Shown here: positions 20,605 through 32,374 of the stretch, in pieces
How the letters are laid out: each line of letters starts with the position of its first letter
How positions within the stretch are numbered: position 1 is the first letter of the stretch
From: Fasciola hepatica
Lineage: Eukaryota; Platyhelminthes; Trematoda; Plagiorchiida; Fasciolidae
DNA: 64,000 bases
Reading direction: 5' to 3'
NCBI GenBank assembly: GCA_948099385.1
Contig: CANUEZ040000165.1
Location: 7,328,501-7,392,500, forward strand
The notes under the pieces: model-generated
Told to the model about the DNA's origin: nothing
The model's database searches: none
Seen by the model: only the letters and a program-made list of their open reading frames with translations
Translations under genes and position numbers: made by a program

Positions 20605-23600
20605 CCTCATTCCATAAGCGTTTTTTTCCAGAGAAACCTCTCATAACTTGGCAAGTCCTGAACCTCACAATTCCTACCTTAAACAAGCATTCTCAATAAG
20701 CCCATCAGCTGCTGCCAGCCGTCCTCCGGCCCCAATCATTGTCCTTATTGCTCGGCCTATAACTGTTCCTCGTCCCTAAAGTCTGCTCCATGGCATCCAC
20801 AAATAATTTGCGCATATCTATTTACACCAAGGTTTGCTCATTTCTGATTTTTTAGACCCATCATTATTTTGCGTTTAGGCTCAGGTTAGTCTGGTACTAG
20901 ATCCTAAGACCTAGCCTTCATCGTCTTACTCACCAGTTCTCTTCTTGCTTATTCTATTCTCCACCCAGGTTCTGCAAAGCAGTCACATCTCTCCCCAACT
21001 CCACAGCTGGCACAAATGCCAGACTGCAGCCCGTTCCTAATTTTATTTTAGAATTTACCGACCCAGGACCATTTGCCCATCCAATCCCACGAGCGCCAGC
21101 TTGGCACACTTTTTCGCTGGACATAAAAATTGGACCGTCGACACGGTGCAATGTTCACATTTCACGAGAGGGCTCTCCGACTGACTTTGATCTTTGGAAC
21201 TCCCCAACCTAGCTACCGAAACTCTAACTACTCTGCAGTAAGTACTGCTACAACTCATTCTAACCCCAACAGTGCGGGACGCGGTAAGATCCACTGCATT
21301 GGTTAGGTGTCCAGGGCACAGTCAGTCCTACCCACAAGCGTCGCTTGTGGATCATGGAACCTCATCGTCACGCTCGTACTGCTGCCGCGAACTTGCCATC
21401 TGCTCTGTCATATCTGAAGACTCTTCTTCCATCAAGCCCGCTCCTAATATTGGGATAGCAGCTTACCTGTTCAAGCCCGGCAAATTTACCACCCCAATTA
21501 TGAGCTGAAAAAGGTGTAGCTTTTGTTTCCACCCACGAATCCTCTTCTCGTCTTGGCTACCCACAATTGCTTATAAAATAACCGTCGAGTTTGGCACGCT
21601 CCTCTCTGTCTAAACTCTCCGCATCCCACAATCCGCGGCTACTATCCACTCGCTGGCACTTCCACTGTCACTGTCCATTTCCTCATCAAAATTCGACAGA
21701 TGATGAACTTCGCAGAAATATATTTCGCAGTCCTCCAGAAAGCAAACCTGTGATTGGCAATCGTTTGCCCTCTCTATCACTCTAAACGCTCGTTTTCACG
21801 GTGCCAATCGATCTCTGTATCCTGATTTCGGTGTATCTCTTGACCCTTTCACATTTGTTTGTCTCAGATACATTTTTCATACGGTTTTGTCGGTGTCATA
21901 GCTCAAGGTACTTGTCGAAATGGTCAAAACGTTGTATACTTATAGTACACCTGCAATAACGTCACCTTTTCGAGCTATTCGTCCACGCAATCACTTTCAA
22001 CCCGTCCAAGATTGGTTCATTACCCGATCACCACCTTCAAGCTGATAAATCATTATCCACCCATTGAATGCTCACCTGTCCTCCGCCGGCCTTTCTTTCA
22101 TCATTTTGACATTCCCTCTCTCCCACAAGAAGTCCCACTCATTCGATTCCTGTGAATCGTTTCTGTTGGAGTGATATATATATATACAATGCCGTAGGTG
22201 GCTCGTATCAATACTCATTGTTGTTATACCCCAACCCTCGCAGTTGCACGTCATGCAGCTTTAAGTACACGTCATTGTGAAAGAACATTCCTAGTGCAAT
22301 GTTTATTGAAAATGAGCACCTACCATTCTTCGACTCCATCATCTTTTCGGCGACCCATACACCTTTGTTTTCGTTCTACCTTTCCACACTGCTTATTGAT
22401 TTACCTTCTGTGTTCACAATTTCATCCCTCGATCACACAACCTACGCTAACAAATCGCTTCCCATCACCTGCAATCTATTGGCCTTCCCATCAATAACAC
22501 TCGGTTGTCCCCGAATCCCTCCGGAGTTCTTGCTCGTTCGCTATACAATTGAGTTCACCGGAATGGGATTTGCAGTTTCATCTGCCACGTCCGCCGGCTG
22601 TTCCTATTTTCCTCAAAATCATGTGTTCCAATGCCGTTTTCCTGTCGAAACCTCTTGTTCTGTGGTTCTCTTCGCCGTTTGCGTATTTTCCAGTATTTAT
22701 AACGGCCACTCGGATAGTTATCTACTCCTCACTCCACTTCCAACCTTGCACGCTATCTGCCTCCGCAATCGCGCTTCGCATCGATCCGAACCCATCATTC
22801 TGTCTCCTTATTGTCACTTCGTAACATGCATGCAATAACGTTAGTAGTCTGTTCGATGCCTACCCGCTCTCCTCTAGCTGCTTCCACCTTTACCGCACTT
22901 GAAATCGCACCAGCTCTCATTCCGATCCGTTGTACACTGTTCTTTAGATAGCCTCCGCTGGCATCATGACATCGAGGTTAATAATTTTCCACCTCTGAAT
23001 TTTCGATGGTTTTTATGTCGACGTGCTCTTCCTTGTTATCTCGTCGAAAGTATCTGAGTTCCTGGGCATTTTTCTTCTATTTTTGCCGCACTTGGTTACT
23101 TATCTCAGTTGCGAAGTTGACTTTGCTAGTCGCTGAACAACGCGGCATCCTGACGATCAGATTTAATTTCTACCGCCTTCTCTGCCGAATGTTTCACATT
23201 GTTCTGAATCCGATGGCCCGTTTGAGATTCTCGTACCAGACTTATTGGTCCAGTAGCTATCGCCTTACTGTTGCCGTATGATTTGCCTATCAAAACAGTC
23301 ATCAGGTCACTTATCTACCCTCTACTCCAGTATCGCTTCTGCACACTAGTCTCACTGCAGTCGCTGCTTAACTCTCTGCACGTTGATTTCCTACCATAAA
23401 TTCCATATCCTTATTGTTACTTCGTGTCATAACTATATCAATGAAAAAACTGCCAGACACTCACCGACTCACCACTGACTATTTTTTCCACCAAAGCTCT
23501 TGAAATCCCCCCCCTCCATCCATCGGATTTGTTGGCAAGTTCGGCATCTCATCACCTAATTCTACCACCTCACTGGCCATTGATTCGTGGCATATGATAT

Positions 23601-23927
23601 CTGAAGATCCATTCTTGTACATCCTCGAGTTTTCTATTCATAGATTTTCACACCGTCCCACGTGCAAACGACTCTTTGAATTCCCCTTGGTGAACTGTAT
23701 TTTCTCCTCTTCGCATTTTGGCACATATCCTCCCACTTTCCAACCGACTCCAAACACCATCAGCCGATCCGATCATTTAACCTTGACCCTCCAATTTACC
23801 GGGCATTGTTACAGTTTTCGTCCACTTCAAAACTCCCTTCAATACTCTGTGTACACATATTGTACCCTTTTGTAAATTCCAATGTTGACATCGCTTGAAT
23901 CATCTGACCATGCTGTCTAGCATGCTT
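20605..23927 (+). other. L-II 3' UTR
   Basis: C/T-rich non-coding sequence. A shortened copy of the conserved 3' UTR block is at about 21266-21345. Bases 23671 onward belong to the segment repeated at 63596-64000. Confidence 0.6.
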
Positions 23928-23993
23928 CGGGCGCACTAAAAGTATACCATTATTATTATTATCATTATTATCACTATTATTATTATTATTATA
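23928..23993 (+). other. L-II 3' terminus and ATT tail
   Basis: CATGCTTCGGGCG, a decayed version of the terminal stem-loop, then TTA/ATT repeats. The following bases at once read as L-I ORF2, marking the insertion point. Confidence 0.65.
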
Positions 23994-24412
23994 TACTACT
24001 CCTGTTCTTCCAACTTCTCGGAGCAAACAGACACTCAGATTGCAAGGTTTCGCAGGTTAATAGAAATAGTTTACAAAACGTTCCGTTTGCGTGAAAGTAA
24101 GCTCAGTGTCGATGCAGCACACGTTAGACCATCGCTAGAGTATAATTCAGTAGTTGACTCTAACGTGCGCCAGACTGACAGGATTGCCATTGAAAATTTT
24201 CAGCACACCTTTGCTAAACAAATAGTTGGCTATTCTTCTAGCCCCAGTTATGAACAGCGCTGTGACCAGCTACAACTCGGACCTCTTTGGCTCCGACGAA
24301 TAAAGAACAACCGGTCCCTTTTCCATTCACTGCCAAGATACAGATCCTGCAAAACCTACCCTATGGTACGAGACCCATTAGGCTTCAGGTCATCGCGCCG
24401 TCTTCGAGACTT
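23994..24412 (+). mobile_element. LINE L-I, part 2 (ORF2 C-terminal domain)
   Basis: Reads YSC-SNFSEQ, then AHVRPSLEYNS, ENFQHTFAKQIVGYSS and LQLGPLWLRRI with small frame changes, which is exactly the part that should follow the end of L-I part 1 at 1452. It ends around 24412, where the endonuclease of L-IV begins. Confidence 0.65.
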
Positions 24413-26244
24413 TATTTATTAACAGAACCCTGGCTGTCTGGGAGCACTCTCAATGATCAAATATCTTTGATAGGGTACGGCCTTCTAAGGACCAACAGAT
24501 CGAACCGGCGTGGTGGTGGGTGCCTATCCTACGTCAAGGGAGTCTACACCACCACCCCTCTTTTACATACGGCGCTTGATTCTATTCCCGGTTCTCTTTG
24601 GTTCACTATCAACCTCCGAAGCACTGTTCGTCACCTTGGCTGCGTGTTTCGCTCACCAAATTCCCCTAGTTCCTTGTTTCCACTTCTCATTAGGTCCTTC
24701 GAATAACTCTTTTTCCTTTTTCTGGAACCAAGCTTATTGTGGTTGACTTGATTCTCTCCTAAATTTGTTGGCCTACCCTCTCAGCTGCTCCCAATCTTAT
24801 GGACCTGAGCACTACCATTCATTTTGGTGGCTGGACACAACATGTTTTCGAACCTACGAGAAACGGGAACATACTAGATCTGGTATTTACTCAATACATG
24901 CCTTTCATGGACATGTCCGTACCACAAAATTTCCCCGGCGGTGACCACAAAATTGTTTTCTGCTATCTGCCCCTTAGTGGCCCATCTAATCCCGTACACC
25001 CTTTCCAGCAATACATTTCTATGCAGAAATTTGGCCTTGCTAGTCACGCTTATTCGCCAGAGATACAGGGGTGAGTATTTCCTCATCCACGACCCTCAGC
25101 TTGCCGCGGATATTTTCTACCCCTTCTTATCCGACTGTCTGAAACACTTGTCCAATGCTGCCTCGGCTTTACCTAAAAAGAGGTCCCCTGTCTCGCCACC
25201 CATAAAAAATATCATAAATTTCTCAAAAAACTACATAATCCCAAAACATTTTCAATTTTTATTCGTCTAAATCGCCTTTCCGCACTTATTCAAAGACAAG
25301 ATAATACGTGAATTCGTGACCAAGAAGCTAAGGTATTGAGTCATCACAACAAGTCGCAACTTATTTCAATGTAGCACGAGTCGAGAAACGCTGCTATTAA
25401 GGCCGACTTCCAAATTTTGATTCTGGATAATAACTCATCTATCACCCCCCCCACCTTATATAGCCGAAGTCCTCAATGCAATCTTTGCTTCAGCCATGGC
25501 TCCAGCTGCTGTCATTGCCCCTCCCCATCTTCACTACTTACTGACTCTGTCCTTTCTACGATACCCTTCGAAGCCAGGAGTATTTCTAAGCTGCCATCCA
25601 ATAACAAACCCTCCCGTCGATTGGGCCCTGATGGCTTACCACCAATTTCTCATGTCCATGGCGGACCGTATCTCCCCCTGTTGCTGCTAACCTCTTCACT
25701 CTTTCACTTAAGAGTAGCACTGTACCTGCTAATTGAAAGCACTCGGTAATCGTTCCTATTCATAAAAAAAGACCTTTACATGAGGTATCCTATTATTGCC
25801 CCATAAACCATACCCCCATCTTATCCAGAATGGTGGACAAAATAGTTCAAGATCAAATTATTAACTATTTACCAAGCCTCAGCCTTATTAATCACAACCA
25901 ACATGGATTCCTCCTTTCACGGTCCTGCATGACTTGTCAGTATGATTTTCCGAATTTCGTCACCGACTCTGCTGAAAGTGGGAAATCTTTTGATGTTCTT
26001 TATCTTGACTTATCCAAGGCATGTGATCGTGTACCTCACCCCCACCTTTTAACAAAGCTACGGTCATTTGGCACTGTCGATCCACTACTTTTTTAGTTCT
26101 CATCCTACTTACCTCATCATTCACAGTTTGTCTAAATTAACGGGCACACCTCGAACCCTAAGCCTGTTACCAGCGGTGTTATTCAGGACAGTGTTTTAGG
26201 CCCTATCCTTTTCCTCCTATATGTAAATGATATGTTTCCGACAA
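24413..26244 (+). mobile_element. LINE L-IV, part 1 (endonuclease, linker, N-terminal RT)
   Basis: 5'-truncated LINE starting inside the endonuclease at LLTEPWLSG (about 24415), followed by RRGGGCLSYVKG, HLGCVFRSPN, GGWTQHVFEPT and GGDHKIV (about 24945), a linker, and the RT up to the VNDMFPT block at 26240. L-V is inserted there, and the frame resumes at 34837. Confidence 0.75.
25417..26244 (+). pseudogene. N-terminal half of the RT of L-IV ORF2
   Basis: Linker with LGPDGLPPISH (around 25622), then KMVDKIVQDQI-like, NQHGFLLSRSCMTC (around 25895-25940), VLYLDLSKACDRVPHPHLL (around 25995, first catalytic Asp present), a stop at about 26095, and VTSGVIQDSVLGPILFLLYVND (around 26170-26232). The second half with FADD is at 34843. 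Broken by stops and by the L-V insertion. Confidence 0.75.
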
Positions 26245-26445
26245 TATTTGTAATAGTTCTATATTTCAGATGCTCCCGAAGCATGATACAATGCATGATC
26301 AGGTGATTATAGTGATGCTGAAATGGGAATTTACAAAAGGGTACAACACTTGTATGCAGAGTATCAAAGAGAGTGTTACAGTGGACTAAAAAGGTAGTGA
26401 CGCCCAGCAAATTTGAAGGTCAGGGTCGAATGATGTCAGCTACCA

Positions 26446-27333
26446 CTATTGTTTACTTTCCCTAGTTGCGGGCAGGTATTCACGCAGAAAAACCACGGCT
26501 TGTGTGTAGCTTGCAGTGCTTTCATTGGGCAGCAATGCACACAGGATGCTACGATCAAAACCTGTTTCATCCACTATCATTGCGTACCATAATACATAGC
26601 CTCCGCAGTTCATTTGATGGGTAGCGTCAGCTAGAATAACCTGGCTGCATCTGCGAGCAACCGGAATCACCTCCCTGGGTATGAAGAAAAGGAACCTAAC
26701 TATACTCTTCTCGTGTATTACCTCGCTAATGCCTTTACCATCCAGTAGCTCTTTAACCCTAGTTACGTTACCACGAACATCGTGACTGTGCCGGACACGT
26801 ATAGACCGGAAGTCCATGCTATTCAGACGCCTGTTGAACATGCGACTAGTATATTCCCTCAATTCAGCGGTATTATGGAAATTGTCCATTAAGTCAAACA
26901 CCATGGACTCTTGAAATGCTGTCAGCCTTCGGTTAGCTACATATAAACTAGGATTTCCTATTTGGAACCTATGACTATGGACCACGCACCACTTCGCGAC
27001 ACGATATCCAGTTTCATGGGCGATCAAGGTGACGAATGCTCCACACTCCAGGTTTTTGTATCTACAATGAAGTCAGACAATAGCATACAATTATTCTAAC
27101 CTTGAACCACCTCCACCTTTTCGGCGCCGATGGATACAACAATATTTCACGAAAGGATATTTCATTCCGTCGCTAGTTGTTAGCCGACGCTTTCTGGCCT
27201 GTTTCCATGTTCGGGCATTGTAATTGTAAAAGCTGGTTCTTGTGCATCGCTGGAACTCTCGAAAATCGGTTGCGAATTCATCAAGATCTTCGTGGTAGTT
27301 CACGTGGCTAGCGAGCGAGATGGATGCTGACAT
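26446..27333 (-). pseudogene. MULE/ZSWIM-like transposase, 3'-truncated
   Basis: Start at 27333 (MSASISLAS). Exon 1 runs to about 27107; a 39-nt GT-AG intron follows, and exon 2 continues with LECGAFVTLIAHETGY. The N-terminal part looks like the FAR1/SWIM-type DNA-binding region (KYCCIHRRRKGGGGS), followed by HSHRFQIGN. The RNase H-like core begins at VILADATHQMNCGGY (about 26605, candidate catalytic Asp), with WYAMIVDETG and ALLPNEST downstream. The protein ends at 26446, before the part that should hold the catalytic Glu. LINE 3' UTR sequence resumes there, so the element is cut off. The family call is from motif memory. Confidence 0.65.
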
Positions 27334-27349
27334 TTTGTAGTGCTAGGCT

Positions 27350-27357
27350 TTATATAC
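27350..27357 (-). promoter_or_regulatory. Candidate TATA box of the MULE transposase
   Basis: TATATAAA on the minus strand, 17-24 bases upstream of the ATG at 27333. It would give a very short leader. No other promoter element was recognised. Confidence 0.4.
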
Positions 27358-27796
27358 CAGTGTAAATTTGATGATATAAACAATATTTTATAATATTCTT
27401 TGCTTTTGGGTAACACCTAACAGAATTTATTTCACTTTCTTTTATACGTAATTTATTTCATCACAATATGTCTATTTCAGCTGATATTACCGTTTCATCT
27501 GTGGTAGTTCGATCCTCGACTTTCCGGCTTAAAAGGTATTGACCAGACATCCGGGCGCAGAACCACCAACCAAGGCAGCACCCACAGCACCTACAGCCAT
27601 CGCGGTCAATGACTGTACTAACCTTGGTCACAACGCTTATATACCCTTGTGGTACGCATTCAAGCAAACGTCGCACCATAACATTTCACGTCAGTCTCAT
27701 TTTCTACGGGAACCGATTTATCTCTTTCAACCGTTCCACATATAACAATCCCATAACTTAAGTCGAGCTATGTTTAAGCCTGTATGTTTAGACACT
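27358..27796. other. MULE fragment upstream region
   Basis: No recognisable gene. The boundary with L-V 3' UTR is estimated at about 27797, where the sequence again aligns with the minus-strand version of the L-II 3' UTR. I found no clear terminal inverted repeat. Confidence 0.35.
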
Positions 27797-30346
27797 ATCT
27801 GGCTGAAGGTCTGGAGTACGTGCATAAGTGGTATAGGAAATAATTACCACTGGTGGAAATTCGAACATATTCAGAGGATATGTTATCGGTGGGCTGCAGA
27901 ATAAGAGAGACATATGGATAGAAATCTCGTCGAAGCGTTCGGCGAATTATTCACTTTACGACAGGTATGTCAAGAAGCATTAGCATGGAAATATATCAGT
28001 CTGCAAAGATGGTAGTGCATAAAGTGGTGGCTGTATACTGGAGGGATCAAATATGTGGCAAACAATTGCGTATTTCGTGGGAGGGAGACTACCAGAGTGC
28101 TGCTGGTAGGGAACGGCCGGAGGGAAACAGGCGAGCGTGCAGCAAATTGTTAACTTCATATAGGGTTGGTATGAAATGTCAAAGCGTAAGTTAAAGACAA
28201 ATCAATATTGACTGTGTGGTTACAGCCACTATACAGGTGTTCACTTCTGCAAGGGGGATGGTAGAGTAATTCACAGGTAAGTGTACGTCAATAGATGAAA
28301 GCTGTGTGGTGTGTACCGTGCAAAAATGAGAGATCAATAAAACTGCCCAAGTATATCGCGGAAAGCTGCAGTGGATCAACGAATATAGCAATAAAATCTA
28401 TCAGCCGGTGCAGATAGCGGTGGGATTTAGAGGCTGGATACAGGGTTGGTTTCGGTAATATAACACGAATGCAATATCTGAAAGATCGACTGTTCCATTA
28501 ACGGTGATGATATAGTAAGTAGACGGTGAGTGTCACATTTCTAATGACCAATTTGACAGGTGTGGCAAATGATGGGCACGGAGCGGCGATGCTGCATGGG
28601 GAGTGTATCGAAGACGTTCAGTCATGGAGGGAACGTGGTGATCTGCAAAACCCGAACGCCTCGATGCAACAGCATTGCGGAGGCCATCGAATGAACCGAT
28701 GAAGAGTGCAGGTAGTTACTAATTACTTCGCTGCCCACTGGGAGACTACCGAAAGATATGTCAGCGCCGGACGTTTATTTTGGTGACCAATGAGGTAGTG
28801 AACAGTGACAATAAATGTGCCAGCGATTGAACAGTATTAGCGGGTTCTAACACGGAACGGGCATAATGGCATATAGGGCAGAAAAATAGATAGACGTGTC
28901 ACTCCGAGAAGGTAGGTAAGAGGTAACTGCCAAGGTCGGCGAGTGCTTGCATGAGCAACAACTGCGTGCAGAGGAAAGATGGATAGCAGGTAAGGATGAA
29001 AGCTGTTCACTGATGCGTGCATAGATAGTGATAGTTTGTGCCGGGCAGGATATAACGTCAATATAGTGAGTATGCTCGAAGGGAAACCGGTAATAACTGG
29101 AGAGGAAAGGAGCGAACGTTTACCGTAGCAGTGTGAGCATAAAGATAGAACTTGAAATCCAAAAGCGGTGCTAGTGGGTGGGACTGACCGTGCGCTGGAC
29201 ACCCATCCTGAAAACCGTTTCTGGAGACAGGAGGAGCGATCCGCCAATCTAGTTACCCCGCACATCGTTGCAGACGTCCTGCACGCCCGATGTGCGCCGG
29301 CCAATGCGGTGGATCTGACCGCGTCCCGCACCGTTGTGACTAAAATGAGTTGTGTGAATGCCGTGAGACCGAGTAGTCCAGGTTCAAGTAGTCTGGTGGC
29401 GGGACTCTTGGGGAAAGCGATCGTGAGACGGGCGAAAATGGAGTCGTGTGTAGATCTCATTTGTTATGTCCAGCGAGAAAGGTTCCCAGTTATTCCTGGG
29501 ATGAAGTTGGGGACAATCGTCCTTAGGGTGTAGGTTCTGAAAGCAGAACGGAAATGGCTGCTGTCTGGCAATTCTACCAGCTGATGGTTAGGGGGGAAAG
29601 ATAGAACACTAAAATCATGCCAGTAACAGAAATGGGTAGTCGCGATGTCGAGGTATGGTTTTTTGGATTAAACAACGTACGGAAAGCAAAGAAGACCAGT
29701 ACTAGCGACTAATTATAGTGAGGCTTAGTGGGAATTACCAACAAAGCAGGGAAGCGAGAATGGGCCACCCCTGGGGCAAATACTCATGTGTAGTTCTATG
29801 AATGGTTTATGGAAGACCACATGGATTGCGGCGGTTCGTTCTTCAGAACGAGGCCTGGAATCTCATGTGTTGAAATAGGGTATCAAAGAGTAGATAGTTG
29901 ACGCGTGGGTGAGACTGGTACCTTGAGGAAAATATTATATATGCAACTATGTTTTTTCTAGCATTATAAATGCTCTTATACCTGGCGGCAGCTGATAAAA
30001 AAGGACCTAACCGACTATGGTAAAATCTGACAGCATGAAAAAAAGAATTAACAGAGTAACGGTGGCCAGTAGGGGGCCGTGGTCAGGAGCGTTGAAAATA
30101 GGAAGTGGCTAGACAAACACGTGGAGTGTGTTGTTGGCATTCATGGAGTATGGACTGGACTGCTTTTATTTGCTAACTATAATGCAGAATGAATCGACTT
30201 GCCGCTTACCATCCGTCGGTAATAACCGTCTACTGAACAAAGTTGTTGAGCTTCTAATTAGTATCCCAGGCCCAGTTCGCAGGCTCGGGTAATAGACATG
30301 TAAGGATCATGCATTCGGATGAGTTTTTGGACAGTTAGATGTTTAT
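27797..30346 (-). other. L-V 3' UTR (5' portion)
   Basis: A/G-rich on the plus strand, mirroring the C/T-rich sense strand of the LINE family. It holds a conserved 3' UTR block at 29175-29345. No coding sequence accepted. Confidence 0.55.
29175..29345 (-). repeat. Conserved 3' UTR block (L-V copy)
   Basis: Minus-strand match of the block at 14436-14625, including the GGTCAGATCCACCGC segment and the GTCCAGCGCACGGTCAG segment. Confidence 0.65.
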
Positions 30347-31816
30347 TTATTTCCTTTTTGAATCATAAATAGGCCGAAGACATTGACCTAAATTAAGGTG
30401 GGAGTTTGTTCCAGAGGGAAGAATATTTAATGATAAAGAAGTTTGATCGCATGGCAGTCCTGGATACTGGAATCTAGACCGTAGACTCCCTATGTTGTAA
30501 AGAATTGTTTTGACCTGAGGGGCTGAATTGCAAGATGTAAGTTTTACAATATTGCAAAGGCAAGACAGGTTCATTCGTAGACTGCGCAGCCATGGGGGCT
30601 CTAGGTGCAATATTTCACGCCTTTCCATATAATTTAGAGGCGAGGAATATCCTAGTAGTTGTTTGGTAAATCTACGTTGTGCATTCTCAATTGCAAATCT
30701 GTCAATCTGCCACATGTTAGAAAAGACGACAGTGCAATATTTCAGAAGTGGTCTGACATGAGTTTTAAAAATGCTTAGCTTGCTGTCCGGAAGACCGGAG
30801 GTTCTACCGATCAGACCAATTAGCCGTCTAGCTTTAGCAACCTGCACGGCCGAATGTTCGGAGAAAGTAAATGTACAAGAATATTGTAATCCCAAGTCCC
30901 TTACATCTGGACTGTTGGGGATAAACTGGTCGTTAATTTTAAACGTTTCTGCGGGAACCCGACACATACATAAGTATGCAACTTCATCGGTCGTTAGAGA
31001 CGAAGTAAAATAGGCACCGAATGCCCCGGAGATCTCTTGCGAGTTCGATATATAATTGTTGTTATATATAATGGATGAGATAGGTGAACTGCACTGACTG
31101 TTTTCTAAATCCATCAGCTTAGATAAAGCTTCGGACCTCATGGGGTGACTCGGCGCCCTTAATTCCTTTTTTTTACTGAGGGACATTTCAATCAATTTCA
31201 TTGAATGAGATAAACGGTTCATTTGCAAGAACAACGAAAAGTCTCTCAACTTAAGGAATTTGCCTTGTAGCAGAGAAAGCTCTTTTAATCGACAAATGAT
31301 TGAGGGTAATTGATTCCAGCTAGCTTGGTGGAACGGTCTCTTTACGTTTGGTTTGCGGACGATTCGTGTTGGCACTGAAAACTCACATCTTACCGGCAAA
31401 TGGTCACAACCTGGGATGCTGTTCACGATAGATGTGCGTACACGGGATAATCCTACCGTAAAAATGAGACCAAAAAAGCTACTGCCTCTAGTTGGGCACA
31501 TCACATGTTGAGTCCATCCTCCCAAACGAATGTTGGTCAAGAAGTGTAGTAGGTGATGTGGGTCTTTCAAAGTGGACCAACGGATGCCTGGTGAGTTAAA
31601 GTCGCCGGCCACCAGCTTTGGGCCGGGTATGTCCGCAACAACGTTTAACGCCACTATGATAGGCAGGAAGTCGTTTTGACTAGTATTCCGGGGGGCGGTA
31701 GATGCAACTGACAATAAAGTCAGAACATCCTGTAGTGACCTGTAGCCAAAATGAATCCGGCAAGTTATCCGGTGTGGGATGCTGAAATATTTTCGCTCGC
31801 ATGTTTTGCCGTACAT
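30347..31816 (-). CDS. ORF2 derivative of L-V: endonuclease part joined to C-terminal domain, RT missing
   Basis: One open frame of 489 codons. Residues about 70-160 are the second half of the APE endonuclease (LVAGDFNSPGIRW, GGWTQHVMCPT, PGCDHLPV). Residues about 170-265 are the linker. At about residue 268 (near 31015) the sequence jumps from SSLTT directly to the part that precedes the C-terminal domain, followed by RDLGLQYSCTFTFSEH, THVRPLLKYC, ENAQRRFTKQLLGYSS and LHLEPPWLRSLRMNL. The whole RT core, normally about 300 codons, is absent without loss of frame. The endonuclease N-terminus lies upstream (31817-32330) but is itself damaged: FMLNARLTVNK is followed directly by LGRGCLIYV, so the Glu-containing block is missing. 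Confidence 0.75.
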   Translation of the reverse strand: MYGKTCERKYFSIPHRITCRIHFGYRSLQDVLTLLSVASTAPRNTSQNDFLPIIVALNVVADIPGPKLVAGDFNSPGIRWSTLKDPHHLLHFLTNIRLGGWTQHVMCPTRGSSFFGLIFTVGLSRVRTSIVNSIPGCDHLPVRCEFSVPTRIVRKPNVKRPFHQASWNQLPSIICRLKELSLLQGKFLKLRDFSLFLQMNRLSHSMKLIEMSLSKKKELRAPSHPMRSEALSKLMDLENSQCSSPISSIIYNNNYISNSQEISGAFGAYFTSSLTTDEVAYLCMCRVPAETFKINDQFIPNSPDVRDLGLQYSCTFTFSEHSAVQVAKARRLIGLIGRTSGLPDSKLSIFKTHVRPLLKYCTVVFSNMWQIDRFAIENAQRRFTKQLLGYSSPLNYMERREILHLEPPWLRSLRMNLSCLCNIVKLTSCNSAPQVKTILYNIGSLRSRFQYPGLPCDQTSLSLNILPSGTNSHLNLGQCLRPIYDSKRK

Positions 31817-32374
31817 ATATAAGACAACCTCTTCCTAGCTAAGCGAGTCTGTTTTCAGACGTTAGCAGTAATATACGCAGCATTCACATCTTATTCACTG
31901 TTAAGCGTGCATTCAGCATAAACAATGAGGACCGTTTAATGGAGTCAAGGTTAACTTTAAGATCTTTATAGGATTTTGGCATTACGTTTGCTGAAGGAGG
32001 ACCGGATGACGCAATCCGTATTCCCTGAGATAGAGTAGTCAGTAATGTGGATGGTGAAATAAGCTGAGTAGAAACATCTGGCGAGGCAGTCAGCTTGGTT
32101 GTTAAGCTAGGCTGGGTATGGCTATTACTGATTAGATCTGTTGGATTGGAAGGATGTCGGCGGTTTGTAAGTCTACTTGGTGCGGAACAACACCGTGAAA
32201 GATCACTATCGAGTGCTTTACTATGGTAGATACTGGTAGCTGGGACGTAGAAATATGGGGAGGGAGGGATAAAAAGCTGTTGAGTGGGAAAGAAAAAAAG
32301 TGTAGTAGCCCCAGGTATCCTGGCACCTGTCTTAATACGGGCGGTAACGCAGGTGCCCTCTTGACATCAGTAAT
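31817..32374 (-). pseudogene. Damaged endonuclease N-terminus of L-V ORF2 and ORF1-ORF2 junction
   Basis: Readable pieces on the minus strand: SLFMLNARLTVNK (around 31930), then RGCLIYVRQNMRAK and FIVSCIYRPPE leading into the downstream frame. Stops separate them from the 489-codon frame. Confidence 0.5.

Larger units (their letters stand above)
16568..23993 (+). mobile_element. LINE L-II, part 2
   Basis: Rest of L-II after the L-III insertion: ORF1 C-terminal part, ORF2 and the 3' UTR, ending in the CATGCTTCGGGCG motif and an ATT tail at 23948-23993. Degenerate throughout. Its first bases align with ORF1 of L-V just downstream of the position where part 1 stops. Confidence 0.7.

Noticed and set aside
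28837..29460. 207-codon minus-strand frame in the L-V 3' UTR
   Set aside because: Covers the conserved block in a frame that is not the one open in the other copies; no domain recognised.
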